A stretch of DNA of 64,000 nt from JBBQVS01 sp963792705 (GTDB taxonomy: Bacteria > Chloroflexota > Ktedonobacteria > Ktedonobacterales > Ktedonobacteraceae). Positions 53,178 to 61,856 of this stretch are shown one piece after another. Where the stretch lies: the NCBI GenBank assembly GCA_963792705.1, contig CAWBXD010000016.1, positions 62,001 to 126,000 of the forward strand. Reading direction: 5' to 3'. Under the pieces are notes generated by a model. It did no database searches. It saw only the letters and a list, made by a program, of their open reading frames with translations, and was not told where the DNA came from. The translations under genes and the position numbers were made by a program. How positions within the stretch are numbered: position 1 is the first letter of the stretch; each line of letters begins with the position of its first letter.

Positions 53178-53945
53178 TTACACTGCACCCGTGTTACGCA
53201 TGAGGCCACCATCAATGAAGAAGGTCGAGCCAGTAACATAGGAAGATGCGTCAGAGGCAAGGTATACCGCAAGGCTCGCGATCTCTTCAGGTTGGCCCAT
53301 ACGATGCAGAGGAATCTCAGAGAGAAGCGCATTCCACTTTTGTGGGTCGGCCTTCACGTCGGCATCGATAGGGGTGTCAATGGCACCAGGGCCAATATTA
53401 TTGACGGTGATATTGTGTGGGGCAAGTTCGAGACAGATGGTACGTGTTAGCATACGCAATCCACCCTTTGCACAGCAATATGGCACGTTTTGTGGCATCG
53501 CAAGGTCTTCGTGAACCGAGGAAATATTGATAATGCGTCCGGCGATATTGCTTTTGACCATTTCTCGTGCCGCAGCCTGAGCACAGAAAAAGGTGCCTTT
53601 CAGATCAACACCTAGCACACGGTCAAATTGCTGCTCGGTCACATCTAAGAACGGGCTATGAATCTCCATACCTGCGTTGTTCACCATGATATCTATTTTG
53701 CCAAAGTGCTCTATGGTCTGCTGAATTAGCCCCATTGCTTGCTGATATTGTGACACATCAGCCTGAATAACGAACGCACGACCATTGTTCTTCTCAATTG
53801 TCTGACGTACTTCTTCAGCTTTGTCTTGTGCATGGGCATAGTTGACGACAACCGAAGCCCCTTCCTTCGCAAACTGAATGGCAATAGCTCGCCCAATACC
53901 ACTATCTGAACCTGTGACAATAGCAACCTTCTGATCTAACTGCAT
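53178..53945 (-). CDS. SDR-family oxidoreductase, glucose 1-dehydrogenase-like
   Basis: 255 aa. TGSDSGIG (11-18), NNAG, a catalytic Ser in NISSVHEDL, YCCAKGG (Tyr-x3-Lys) and the C-terminal SSYVTGSTFFIDGG closely follow the glucose/ribitol dehydrogenase group. GPGAIDTPID after the active site is typical. AAGGGAGAG precedes the ATG. Downstream there is only a weak stem, CGGCTC/GAGCCG (53111 and 53152), as a possible terminator. Confidence 0.93.
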   Translation of the reverse strand: MQLDQKVAIVTGSDSGIGRAIAIQFAKEGASVVVNYAHAQDKAEEVRQTIEKNNGRAFVIQADVSQYQQAMGLIQQTIEHFGKIDIMVNNAGMEIHSPFLDVTEQQFDRVLGVDLKGTFFCAQAAAREMVKSNIAGRIINISSVHEDLAMPQNVPYCCAKGGLRMLTRTICLELAPHNITVNNIGPGAIDTPIDADVKADPQKWNALLSEIPLHRMGQPEEIASLAVYLASDASSYVTGSTFFIDGGLMRNTGAV

Positions 53946-54036
53946 ATATTCTCTCCCTTATGTCTCCTATGAAATATATACCAGAGCTATAAGTAACATA
54001 GCTCTGTTTGTAACACGGAACAGATACAATCTAGTT

Positions 54037-54843
54037 TCATTCGCGATTTGTAGGATGTGCTCGTTCAAGTGGGAGTTGTTGATGATGATACATACGGTTA
54101 GAAAGAAGTGCATGATTCGATGTCATAGCTACCTGCATAGATTCGATAATGCGTTCCAGCCGTTCGATACTTGTAAACACATCTTGCATACTCGTAATTG
54201 TGCCATCAAATGGCTGTACCTGTACAGCACGTTCGCTATGAGTAGAGCTTTGCTGCCCGTCTAGTGCAAGCTCCTGGCGGAGACGCTGGATTTGTGTGGA
54301 AAAATGTTGCTCAATACCAGCGACCGACATCTTAAGTGAGGTATCAAGAGAAGAGAAACGTTGCTCAAGTGCCTTGTTGACCGCCTCGGCCAAATCATCC
54401 AAAGGAATTTCTGTGTGAAGTTCCATTCCAGTGAAGTCAGGCGATGCATCTACTCCGTCCATAGATGTCTCACTAGCTGGTAAGAAACGTTCATTAATGA
54501 GTTGATCGAAAGAAATAAGCTGTGTATCCAACGCATGTTCCACAACCTCTTCTAGTTGTTGTTTTAAATCAGTTTCGTTGACTGCTGTTAAAGAAACAGC
54601 GCGAGCTTGCTGCACGTCAATTTTTTGACTCAGCGTCTCTTTGAGCTTTCGATGGTGTTCAAAAAGATGTTGTGAGAGTACACGCACAAGTTCTTGTTGT
54701 GTAAAGATGAGACGTTGCTCAATTTCTCTTTTGAATATATGTAACCTCTGGTCAAAACTGCGCTCCAATTCGCGTCGTTGCTGAGTAAGTTTCTGCTCTA
54801 AGATAGTGTTAAAGGACTGAAGTTCATCTTTCGTAAAAGACAT
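54037..54843 (-). CDS. coiled-coil protein of unknown function
   Basis: 268 aa. Long heptad-type helices span about 5-115 (KLTQQRRELERSF, FKREIEQRLIFTQQELVRVL) and again 150-200 and 225-250, with Gln/Glu/Leu-rich composition and no membrane segment. It may be a structural or scaffold protein. I do not recognise a family. The ATG at 54843 has GGGGAG upstream. It is transcribed alone, with an 866-bp non-coding region behind its promoter. Confidence 0.6.
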   Translation of the reverse strand: MSFTKDELQSFNTILEQKLTQQRRELERSFDQRLHIFKREIEQRLIFTQQELVRVLSQHLFEHHRKLKETLSQKIDVQQARAVSLTAVNETDLKQQLEEVVEHALDTQLISFDQLINERFLPASETSMDGVDASPDFTGMELHTEIPLDDLAEAVNKALEQRFSSLDTSLKMSVAGIEQHFSTQIQRLRQELALDGQQSSTHSERAVQVQPFDGTITSMQDVFTSIERLERIIESMQVAMTSNHALLSNRMYHHQQLPLERAHPTNRE

Positions 54844-55709
54844 CACACGTGCTCCCCTTTTCCTTTGTATATAACCACTAAATATAGTGTGAGCAGTATA
54901 AAGACTTTTGCGCTATCATGTCAACGAAAGGCAACAATTGGCTAAAATTAGCTCGGGAATATTGTAATTTGTAACTTTGCAGTGCAGCAAGTGTGGTTGG
55001 TATTTTGCAGCAATTACACTTGCTTACATATACGGATCGAGATACATAAATAATGAAATGAAGGTATTTTAGACTCCACACCTCCCTTTTATTTATTTAT
55101 TTAAAGGAACACCTTGTAAATCATGCCTTCTTCCGCATGACGCCGGGTTAACCTCTCGGACATGCCAAACAACTGCATGATCTTACCAACACTCTTCCTG
55201 TGTGAATACTCGACGTATTACCTCACGTACAGGCAGAGGTTTTTGCTTGTTTCTCAAGATCAGACTTGCTTTGTTTGGGTGAAGTGTCACTTACCCCTCC
55301 TTGTTGAGTGCTTCCCTTGCCACGTGCAACTCACGGTCGTTCTCACGCCTTTTCTCACGCTCTACCAGGTACTATAAGGAGAAGAGGGGATTAGAGAACG
55401 TACCTTCTTGGCGTATTCCTCACTTGTATGTGCAAGAGAGAATGTTGCGAGAACGTCTCCCCTGAGGATATTTGGGAGAGAGAGAGCCTTACGAAAAGAG
55501 AAGTCCGGGAGACGCATAAAAAGAGTTCTCTAGGATGTTTTCATCCATCCAGAGCGATAGTACGGAAAGAGTCCTGAGGGGACATCTATTTAGCTTTCAA
55601 TTAAGAGGTCCACTTTACACCATTACTCAAGGTGCTGATACCATCAGAGTTTAAAAATAGTACGACAACATCGTCTGAAAACCGGACGAAACCATGAAAG
55701 GGCGAAGCC
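54844..55709. other. 866-bp intergenic region holding one copy of a dispersed repeat
   Basis: No convincing gene. The left part is AT-rich promoter sequence for the leftward coiled-coil gene. The middle holds the 63-bp repeat (55329-55391). The right part is purine-rich with GAGAACGT occurring twice and GTCTCCCCTGAGG/CCTGAGGGGAC as a long-range inverted pair. An aldehyde-dehydrogenase promoter is probably in the last 100 bp. Confidence 0.45.
55329..55391 (+). repeat. dispersed repeat, copy A
   Basis: 63 bp beginning ACTCACGGTCGTTCTCACGC and ending in a TACTATAAGGAGA segment. It matches 60705-60766 with five substitutions and one gap. It contains a ribosome-site-like AAGGAG but no ORF follows. 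Confidence 0.75.
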
Positions 55710-57092
55710 ATGACCTATCAAAGTGTTAACCCCTCTACCGGAAAAACCCTACAAACATTCAATGTGCTGACCGATACGCAACTCGAGGTTGCCATCGACA
55801 CCGCTGCGACATGCTTTGAAACGTGGAAGCACAAAACATATGCTCAACGGGCAGTCGTGGTGGCAAAAGCCTCAGCTCTTCTGCACGAACGCGCGGACGA
55901 ATTCGCCCAACTGGCGACCCTTGAGATGGGCAAGCGGATCAATGAGGCTCGTGGGGAGGTGCAGTTCAGTGCGGATATCCTCGCATACTATGCAAAGAAC
56001 GCCGAAGAATTCCTTGCGCCAGTGGAACTTCATCCGACTCTGGGAGAAGCCCATATGGAGAGCAGTCCTATCGGCGTGATCTTTTGTGTGGAGCCGTGGA
56101 ACTTTCCCTACTATCAGCTTGCGCGAGTTGCAGGTCCCCATCTGATGGCGGGCAACGTCCTGATGGTGAAACACGCAGGCATTGTCCCACAATGCGCGAT
56201 AGCATTCGAGAAGCTTTGGATCGAGGCGGGTGCGCCAGCAGGCGTATATACGAATCTGCTCATCACACACGATCAGTCGGACCACGTCGTCGATGACCCA
56301 CGCATCAAAGGGGTGGCATTGACTGGGAGCGTTGCGGCCGGCGAGAGCGTTGCAGCGAGAGCTGGACAGAACCTCAAGATATCCTCGATGGAACTTGGTG
56401 GAAGTGATGCGTTTATCGTGCTCGAAGATGCCGATCTCGAACATACCATCAAATGGGCGGTCTGGGGAAGGATGTACAATACGGGACAAACCTGCTGCGC
56501 GGCGAAGCGATTCATTGTGGTCGAAACACTTGCTGAAAAATTCCTGGAGCAGTTTCAGGCCGCACTTGTGGCTCTCGAACCTGGAGACCCTATGGATGAG
56601 AAGACAACACTAGGTCCTTTATCCACCGAAGATGCGTTGGTCCAGCTTCTCAAACAGGTGGATGGTGCGATCTCTAAGGGCGCAACGCTTCTCATTGGAG
56701 GCAAGCGAATTGATCGTCCCGGCGCATTTATGGAACCCACGATCTTGACGGATATCATGCCAGAAAACCCAGCCTTCAGGGAAGAGTTCTTTGGTCCAGT
56801 CGCGCTTTTCTTCCGTGTCAAGGACGAAGACGAGGCGATTGCGCTTGCCAACGACTCCGACTTCGGATTGGGTGGCTCTGTCTTCACTCAAGATGTTGCA
56901 CGTGGGAAGCGGGTGGCGAGCCGCGTTGAAACAGGCATGATGTTTATCAATAATATTAGCTGGTCCGATGCGGAACTGCCATTCGGGGGGATCAAGAACT
57001 CAGGGTATGGGCGCGAACTTGGGGACATGGGTATTCAGGAGTTCGTGAACAAGAAGCTGGTTCGCGTCGCTTCAATGGCTGCTCCGGTGTAA
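55710..57092 (+). CDS. NAD(P)-dependent aldehyde (succinate-semialdehyde) dehydrogenase
   Basis: 460 aa. The general base is E228 (MELGGSD) and the catalytic Cys is C262 in NTGQTCCAAKR. The cofactor region has PWNFPYYQ and LTGSVAAGESVA, and the C-terminal PFGGIKNSGYGRELG is standard. The length and N-terminus (NPSTGKTLQTF) match the Sad/GabD2 type that oxidises succinate semialdehyde, but related aliphatic aldehydes cannot be excluded. AAAGGGCG precedes the ATG. A hairpin follows at 57097. Confidence 0.93.
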   Translation: MTYQSVNPSTGKTLQTFNVLTDTQLEVAIDTAATCFETWKHKTYAQRAVVVAKASALLHERADEFAQLATLEMGKRINEARGEVQFSADILAYYAKNAEEFLAPVELHPTLGEAHMESSPIGVIFCVEPWNFPYYQLARVAGPHLMAGNVLMVKHAGIVPQCAIAFEKLWIEAGAPAGVYTNLLITHDQSDHVVDDPRIKGVALTGSVAAGESVAARAGQNLKISSMELGGSDAFIVLEDADLEHTIKWAVWGRMYNTGQTCCAAKRFIVVETLAEKFLEQFQAALVALEPGDPMDEKTTLGPLSTEDALVQLLKQVDGAISKGATLLIGGKRIDRPGAFMEPTILTDIMPENPAFREEFFGPVALFFRVKDEDEAIALANDSDFGLGGSVFTQDVARGKRVASRVETGMMFINNISWSDAELPFGGIKNSGYGRELGDMGIQEFVNKKLVRVASMAAPV

Positions 57093-57096
57093 ACGT

Positions 57097-57140
57097 TGTG
57101 TGTACTCTCCTTGTGGCAAGTCGAGAGGAGAGTACACACA
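57097..57140 (+). terminator. hairpin downstream of the aldehyde dehydrogenase
   Basis: A perfect 14-bp stem TGTGTGTACTCTCC/GGAGAGTACACACA with a 16-nt loop. No U run follows, so efficiency is uncertain. Confidence 0.5.
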
Positions 57141-57161
57141 TCACAGAGAAAGTATCCATCC

Positions 57162-57398
57162 ATGAACACCATATTGCCTCACCAAACTCTTCCTGTACAT
57201 TGGTCTCACTCTGAGTCGTTGAGCTGCACTGGAAGTACAGCACAAAAGCTCACCATGTTTTTCTGTTTCCTTACAAGTGCGTTCGCTTCTGCAATGCTAG
57301 CCTTGAAAAGTCTTGCACTTGTTTTCTTTCTCTGTATACTTGTTTGCTTCATTGCAGCAACGTTCTTTGCCCTTCAAGCGTACAACCAACAAAAATAG
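57162..57398 (+). CDS. small hydrophobic hypothetical protein
   Basis: 78 aa from ATG 57162. A polar N-terminus is followed by about 45 very hydrophobic residues forming one or two membrane helices (MFFCFLTSAFASAMLALKSL, then ALVFFLCILVCFIAATFFAL) and a polar end AYNQQK. The ribosome site is weak (AGAGAAAG). A shorter start at the internal Met before FFCF is possible. It may be spurious. Confidence 0.35.
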   Translation: MNTILPHQTLPVHWSHSESLSCTGSTAQKLTMFFCFLTSAFASAMLALKSLALVFFLCILVCFIAATFFALQAYNQQK

Positions 57399-57541
57399 GA
57401 AGCGCACTACGAAGAAACAATGAGAAGAGCCTTAGCGTCTTCGTCGTTCTGGAATTGTTCCCGATATCTCAGACTTCTCTGAGAAGAAGAATGCGTATTC
57501 AGAAGGTAAGGATGGGAAACATCATGATAGAGGGTAGCACC

Positions 57542-58477
57542 ATGAATATTCTCGTCTATGGAGCAGGAGTCATTGGCAGTGTCTATGCTGCACGACTCCA
57601 AGAGGTGGGGTACTCTGTGACTATGCTTGCCAGAGGTCAACGCGCGGTCTCACTACGGACCCAGGGCATTCTTCTTGAAGAAGCATCTACAGGACGATGC
57701 ACTACAACGCGTGTTTCTGTCGTTGAGCAGCTAGCTCCAACGGATCACTATGATGTGGTACTCGTAGCCGTGCGGATGGACCAACTTGCATCCATCTTGC
57801 CCACCCTTGCTGCCAATCACCAGATCCCCACTGTGCTGTTCCTGCTTAATAATCCGGCTGGCATGCAACGACTTGAGAGCCTCGAACCGCACCGCGTGGT
57901 CCTTGGGTTTCCATCAGTGGGAGGGACGCGACAGGGAGAGGTCGTCCGCTATCTCCTCATTCGTCAACAACAGACGACGCTAGGAGAAGTGGATGGTCGA
58001 GTGACACCACGTCTTCAACACCTGGCGGCAGCTTTTAAGAAGGCAGGCTTCTCCGTTGCACTCAGTCCCGATATGCAAGCGTGGCTCAAAACTCATGCCA
58101 TCTTCGTCTCATGCATTTCAGCGGCTCTTGCCACAGCAGAAGGAGATAGTGTACGACTTGGACACACACGCACGAGCGTTGTCATGATGGTGAAAGCTAT
58201 CCGCGAAGGGTTTACAGCCTTACAAGCACAGGGGGTTCCTATCTCACCATTCAATCTGAAAGTCATTTTTATCTGGATGCCCATGTGGTTTGCTGTTCCC
58301 TATTGGCAATATGCCCTTCGGACAACGATTGGGACACTTGCAATGGCTCCTCACGCGAATGCTGCCCGTGATGAGATGCGTCAGGTGGCAAGGGACATCA
58401 TGGCACAACTCCAAAAGTCCTCTTGTTCTACGCCCACCTTGAGTCACCTGCTCACGTTCTTGGATGCGCCGGTCTGA
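57542..58477 (+). CDS. ketopantoate reductase-like (PanE/ApbA family) oxidoreductase
   Basis: 311 aa. The N-terminal Rossmann motif is MNILVYGAGVIGSVYAARL with the RG phosphate loop LARGQRA. VVLVAVRMDQL follows, then a C-terminal helical domain. The central LLNNPAGMQRLES resembles the NG..N region of PanE, though less conserved than in true pantothenate enzymes, so it may act on another 2-oxo acid or lactone. AGAGGGT precedes the ATG at 57542. Longer in-frame starts at 57515/57527 exist but lack better sites. Confidence 0.85.
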   Translation: MNILVYGAGVIGSVYAARLQEVGYSVTMLARGQRAVSLRTQGILLEEASTGRCTTTRVSVVEQLAPTDHYDVVLVAVRMDQLASILPTLAANHQIPTVLFLLNNPAGMQRLESLEPHRVVLGFPSVGGTRQGEVVRYLLIRQQQTTLGEVDGRVTPRLQHLAAAFKKAGFSVALSPDMQAWLKTHAIFVSCISAALATAEGDSVRLGHTRTSVVMMVKAIREGFTALQAQGVPISPFNLKVIFIWMPMWFAVPYWQYALRTTIGTLAMAPHANAARDEMRQVARDIMAQLQKSSCSTPTLSHLLTFLDAPV

Positions 58478-58497
58478 GTAGACACAGTCAAGAGACG

Positions 58498-58611
58498 ATG
58501 AGTGCTATTGGTCTTTGTCACGATTGTCGCGCAACAGGTGGTTGCACGCTGACTACTGTACCTTTTTTTGAATGGGCCACTTCATACTCACAGGGAGAGG
58601 AGGAGCAATAA
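58498..58611 (+). CDS. 37-aa cysteine-containing ORF (tentative)
   Basis: Short frame with CHDC and GGC near its N-terminus and an acidic end GEEEQ. AAGAGACG lies directly upstream of the ATG. It sits in the 327-bp gap between the PanE-like and DDN-like genes. Nothing else supports it, and the rest of the gap shows no feature. Confidence 0.2.
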   Translation: MSAIGLCHDCRATGGCTLTTVPFFEWATSYSQGEEEQ

Positions 58612-58804
58612 CAGATTACCCCCGATATTGGCTTCGAGACGTTGATGCATGCGCCAATGGCTTCCTATACATACCAGACTTGGTGTCTGTGGAGGTAAGT
58701 GGTAGCACCCCATCACTCGACCGTGCCAATGTGGTCATCAAGATCATACTGTACGCACTGATACTCAACTAGTTGTCCCTTGGCTGTTTCTCTAGGAGGA
58801 CAAG

Positions 58805-59206
58805 ATGTCTCACAAGAGTATAAGCATCTTTAATAAGCACGTCACCAATCGACTCCTACACCGATTTGCGAGTTGTTCTCATGGCCCATTCGCGGTCATT
58901 CGTCACGTTGGTCGTCGAAGCGGAAAGTCGTATGAGACCACGATCATGGTTGAGCCGATGGGAGAGGGTTTTGTGATCGCATTAACCTATGGGGAATTGG
59001 TGGATTGGTATCGCAATGTTTTGGCTACTGGACGCTGTTCTGTGCTCTGGCATGGAAGAGACTATGCTCTGGGGAAACCAAAACCACGTGAGGTGAACGC
59101 TGCCTTGTTAGCGTTCCCCCCGTTTCTCAGAATTATACTCCAGCTACTTAACACCCAGCATTTTGTGTTCGTAGCGTCAGTCGCTCCTGCATCAGCTAGG
59201 ATATGA
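58805..59206 (+). CDS. nitroreductase family deazaflavin (F420)-type oxidoreductase
   Basis: 133-aa split-barrel protein of the DDN/Rv3547-like family. Typical motifs are GPFAVIRHVGRRSGKSYET (start of the barrel), GEGFVIALTYG and DWYRNVLATGRCSV. Characterised members use reduced F420, and many relatives are uncharacterised. TAGGAGG precedes the ATG. F420-using enzymes occur in Chloroflexota and Actinobacteria, which fits the suggested host. Confidence 0.9.
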   Translation: MSHKSISIFNKHVTNRLLHRFASCSHGPFAVIRHVGRRSGKSYETTIMVEPMGEGFVIALTYGELVDWYRNVLATGRCSVLWHGRDYALGKPKPREVNAALLAFPPFLRIILQLLNTQHFVFVASVAPASARI

Positions 59207-59466
59207 TGGTGTTCAAACTAACTACGGAAGGTCGTTTATGATGCTCTGAAAACGCTCATTTTATGGTCCTAACTCTGAAGACTGTGGAAGACGTTATTCT
59301 TGGCTCCTCTTGTAAGAGTCTAGTCATAAGAGGTCGCTTCACTCTCCTTCTTTTCCTTGCTCATTGCATTATCTCCTCTTTTTCGTTGGAAAAGAGGGGC
59401 AGATTGTACATGAGACAATCCGAAAAAGAGGGATAGTCATCCCAGTTGAGTGAATGGGTTCGAGCT

Positions 59467-59496
59467 TTGCCTACCACATCACTCCTGTGTTATAGT
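59467..59496 (+). promoter_or_regulatory. predicted promoter of the VIT1-like gene
   Basis: TTGCCT (59467-59472) and TATAGT (59491-59496) are 18 bp apart, placing the start about 60 nt before the ATG at 59563. The rest of the 356-bp gap (59207-59562) has only a short stem CCTCTTTT/AAAAGAGG near 59375-59396. Confidence 0.4.
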
Positions 59497-59562
59497 AGCC
59501 GAGAAACCTCTGTTGTCAGAAGTAGCCCTGAATTATGAGAACAGAGGAGGAGAGAGGGAGTT

Positions 59563-60261
59563 ATGCCGCAAACACCGCATATCGAGCGACATTTTACCGC
59601 TGGAGAGACCGTTCGCGATATCGTCATTGGCATGTCAGATGGCTTGACCGTTCCATTCGCTTTAGCCGCAGGACTCTCCGGGGCTGTGAGTTCGAGTTCG
59701 ATCATTATCACAGCCGGACTTGCCGAGGTTGCCGCTGGGTCTATTGCGATGGGGCTTGGTGGGTATCTCGCTGCTCGTAGTGATGCAGAGCATTACGCGA
59801 GCGAGCGCATCCGTGAACAACAAGAAATCGAAGACAAGACCGAAGCCGAAAAAGCGGAGGTGCGAGATGTTTTTACCTCCTATGGTCTTAACGAGATGGA
59901 AAGTGCTCCTCTCGTCGAGGCGTTAAGCAAACGCCCTGAAGCCTGGATTGATTTTATGATGCGCTTTGAGCTGGGACTGGAGAAACCAGACCCCAAACGA
60001 GCACTGAGGAGTGCGCTTACCATTGCAGGCTCCTACATTGTTGGAGGCTTGATCCCCTTAAGTCCCTACTTCTTTTTTTCGCCAGTGGCAAACGCTCTCT
60101 CTATTTCGGTTGTTGCAACCCTGATTGCATTACTGGTGTTTGGCTATGTCAAAGGTCGTTTTACTGGAACCAAACCTTTCAGGAGCGCGGGCCAAACAGC
60201 ACTAATCGGAGGACTTGCTGCAACTGCGGCCTTCCTGATTGCTCGTCTTATTTCAAGGTAA
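59563..60261 (+). CDS. VIT1/CCC1 family transporter (iron/manganese)
   Basis: 232 aa. The N-terminal segment VRDIVIGMSDGLTVPFALAAGL and the ITAGLAEVAAGSIAMGLGGYLA helix are hallmark VIT1/Nodulin-21 sequences. A cytoplasmic acidic helix pair with EIEDKTEAEKAEV and a Met/Glu-containing metal-binding segment comes next, then three C-terminal membrane helices. Family members export cytosolic Fe2+ or Mn2+. GAGGAGAGAGGG precedes the ATG. Confidence 0.93.
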   Translation: MPQTPHIERHFTAGETVRDIVIGMSDGLTVPFALAAGLSGAVSSSSIIITAGLAEVAAGSIAMGLGGYLAARSDAEHYASERIREQQEIEDKTEAEKAEVRDVFTSYGLNEMESAPLVEALSKRPEAWIDFMMRFELGLEKPDPKRALRSALTIAGSYIVGGLIPLSPYFFFSPVANALSISVVATLIALLVFGYVKGRFTGTKPFRSAGQTALIGGLAATAAFLIARLISR

Positions 60262-61112
60262 GGCAAGAGGAAGACATCTCTATGTGCATCACTTTTTTAC
60301 TATGAAAGCGATGAAAGAACGTGTTGAGCAAACAGAGAAGTTGAGTAGTACGGAGCCTCAAGCCGTACAGGATCAGGAGTAGTATCAAGCATCGCTTGAT
60401 CATCACCGTTCCTTCCCACCCAGAACCACTTTTGTCTTTAGTATCGAGTTGTGTGGGAACGTCTGAGGAACAGGAAACGAGCGGACAACGGGAGGCATAC
60501 TGCGGTTGTCTCTCATGCGGTTGGAACTCATAGCTTTTCACCTTACTTGTGAATGATATGAGACGTGGGAGAGATACTCTCGGCGAAAATAGCTTTTCGC
60601 AGCAATCGTTTCCTTTCCCCAGAAGATACGCCAAGCAACGCCGTCCATAGCCTGTGAGAGAGCAGCCTTCCCACTTTGTTCCATCCTTTCCTAAGTTATA
60701 CGCGACTCACGGTCGTTCTCACGCCTCTTCTCACGCTGTGCCAGTACTATAAGGAGAATAAGGGAGGTGTACATGCTTCGTTTCAGCGAGTGGAGGATGC
60801 ACATATCTTCTGGTGAACTCGTGAGACGCTGTTTCTGAAAGAACGTGGCTTGCTTGACCTGGAAAGTTTTGTGAACAGCACAGGAAAGACAGAGTAAATG
60901 AGTATTCGCAGAAGATGTGGACACATTCCGTGCCTGACCTGGAAACACGCAGTTCCTTGACTGAGACGACAACAATGAAAACTATTTGCTGACGACATAG
61001 GAAGCGAACGGCAAAAACGGAGTAAGAACGTGGTTGGAAACACACGCAGTAAAGAAGGTGAACCGTCGTCTTGTCTTCATTCGTAGGAACCTCCTGAAAG
61101 GAAGCTAGCAGT
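60262..61112. other. 851-bp intergenic region with repeat copy B and a local imperfect duplication
   Basis: No supported gene. The left part contains ATAGCTTTTC-type short repeats. The dispersed repeat copy B lies at 60705-60766. Further right, TGACCTGGAAA occurs at 60855 and 60935, each followed by a purine-rich stretch that ends GAGTAA (near 60898 and 61024), suggesting an old 80-90-bp duplication. AAAGGAAG near 61097 serves the next gene. Long leftward frames here are chance antisense frames. Confidence 0.45.
60705..60766 (+). repeat. dispersed repeat, copy B
   Basis: 62 bp matching 55329-55391 in the same orientation (five substitutions, one gap). Both copies are intergenic and share the terminal TACTATAAGGAGAA segment. 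Confidence 0.75.
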
Positions 61113-61748
61113 ATGATCCAAATATCAACGACAATCCCGAGAGCTGCTGTGCGTGGTGTTGCCTCTGGCGTGCTCTTCATGGCTCTTTTTGGCACGTTGT
61201 GGGCGGATATAGGTATCGGGGGATTGCAGGGGTGGGGAGGGTTCTGGCTCTTGATTGTAACCGTGCTTGTAGGGATCGGACTCCTTCTTGGAGGTATTTT
61301 CTTACTGCTCGCGTCACGGCGATTATCGAACCAGATTGCAGAAGCGGATGCCCGGCGAGGGAGACGGATAGGCATCTGGTTCGGCATTACCTTCGCTACA
61401 GAGGGGGTACTCATAGGAGTTGCAAGCGGTATCTGTAACGCTCTCAATCGCTTTGATCTCTTCTTTCCCATTATGGCTCTCATTGTTGGCGTTCATTTCT
61501 TTCCCCTAGCGTTTCTCTTTCAGGTCAAGACCTATTATCTCGTCGGGGCATTCCTCTGCGTGCTCGCGCTTATCACCCTGCTCGTGGTCCCAGAGACCGT
61601 CACGCTCGGCGGTCAACAGATCACTGCTCAGTGGGTCGTTCTCGGTTTTGGTGCGGCCTTCATTCTATGGGGAGTGGGTGTGTGGCTCTGGCTGCTGGGA
61701 AGAAGATTACTTGCCCTAGCGAAGCCGGTAGAGGCTTCCATGAAGTAA
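61113..61748 (+). CDS. DUF7010-like integral membrane protein
   Basis: 211 aa with six or seven membrane segments. GVLFMALFGTLWADIG near the N-terminus, a basic loop with RRLSNQIAEADARRGRRIG, and FFPIMALIVGVHFFPLAFLF are the recognisable parts and recall the small DUF7010 group. The function is unknown. AAAGGAAG is upstream of the ATG at a slightly long distance. It precedes the nitroreductase fusion by 108 bp and could be co-transcribed. Confidence 0.75.
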   Translation: MIQISTTIPRAAVRGVASGVLFMALFGTLWADIGIGGLQGWGGFWLLIVTVLVGIGLLLGGIFLLLASRRLSNQIAEADARRGRRIGIWFGITFATEGVLIGVASGICNALNRFDLFFPIMALIVGVHFFPLAFLFQVKTYYLVGAFLCVLALITLLVVPETVTLGGQQITAQWVVLGFGAAFILWGVGVWLWLLGRRLLALAKPVEASMK

Positions 61749-61856
61749 TTGATTGGAGCGATGGAATTTCTAAAAGAAATACGACCCTAGTGTGTGCTCA
61801 TCTTTTTGGGCTGGGGTAGTGATCAACGGTGAGTTTGGACAAGGAGAACGTAAACA

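Noticed and set aside
59397..59472. 76-nt stretch with tRNA-like ends (GGGCAGA opposite TTTGCCT, then ACCA) and an internal GGTTCGAGC
   Set aside because: The T-loop would fall at the wrong position and no T stem, anticodon stem or D stem can form, so it is a chance match.
60844..61025. CRISPR-like repetition of TGACCTGGAAA
   Set aside because: Only two imperfect units with unequal spacing, no conserved repeat of 25-40 bp and no cas genes.
60731..61483. 250-codon open frame on the minus strand
   Set aside because: It overlaps the membrane-protein gene in antisense and its translation has no family-like motif or ribosome site.
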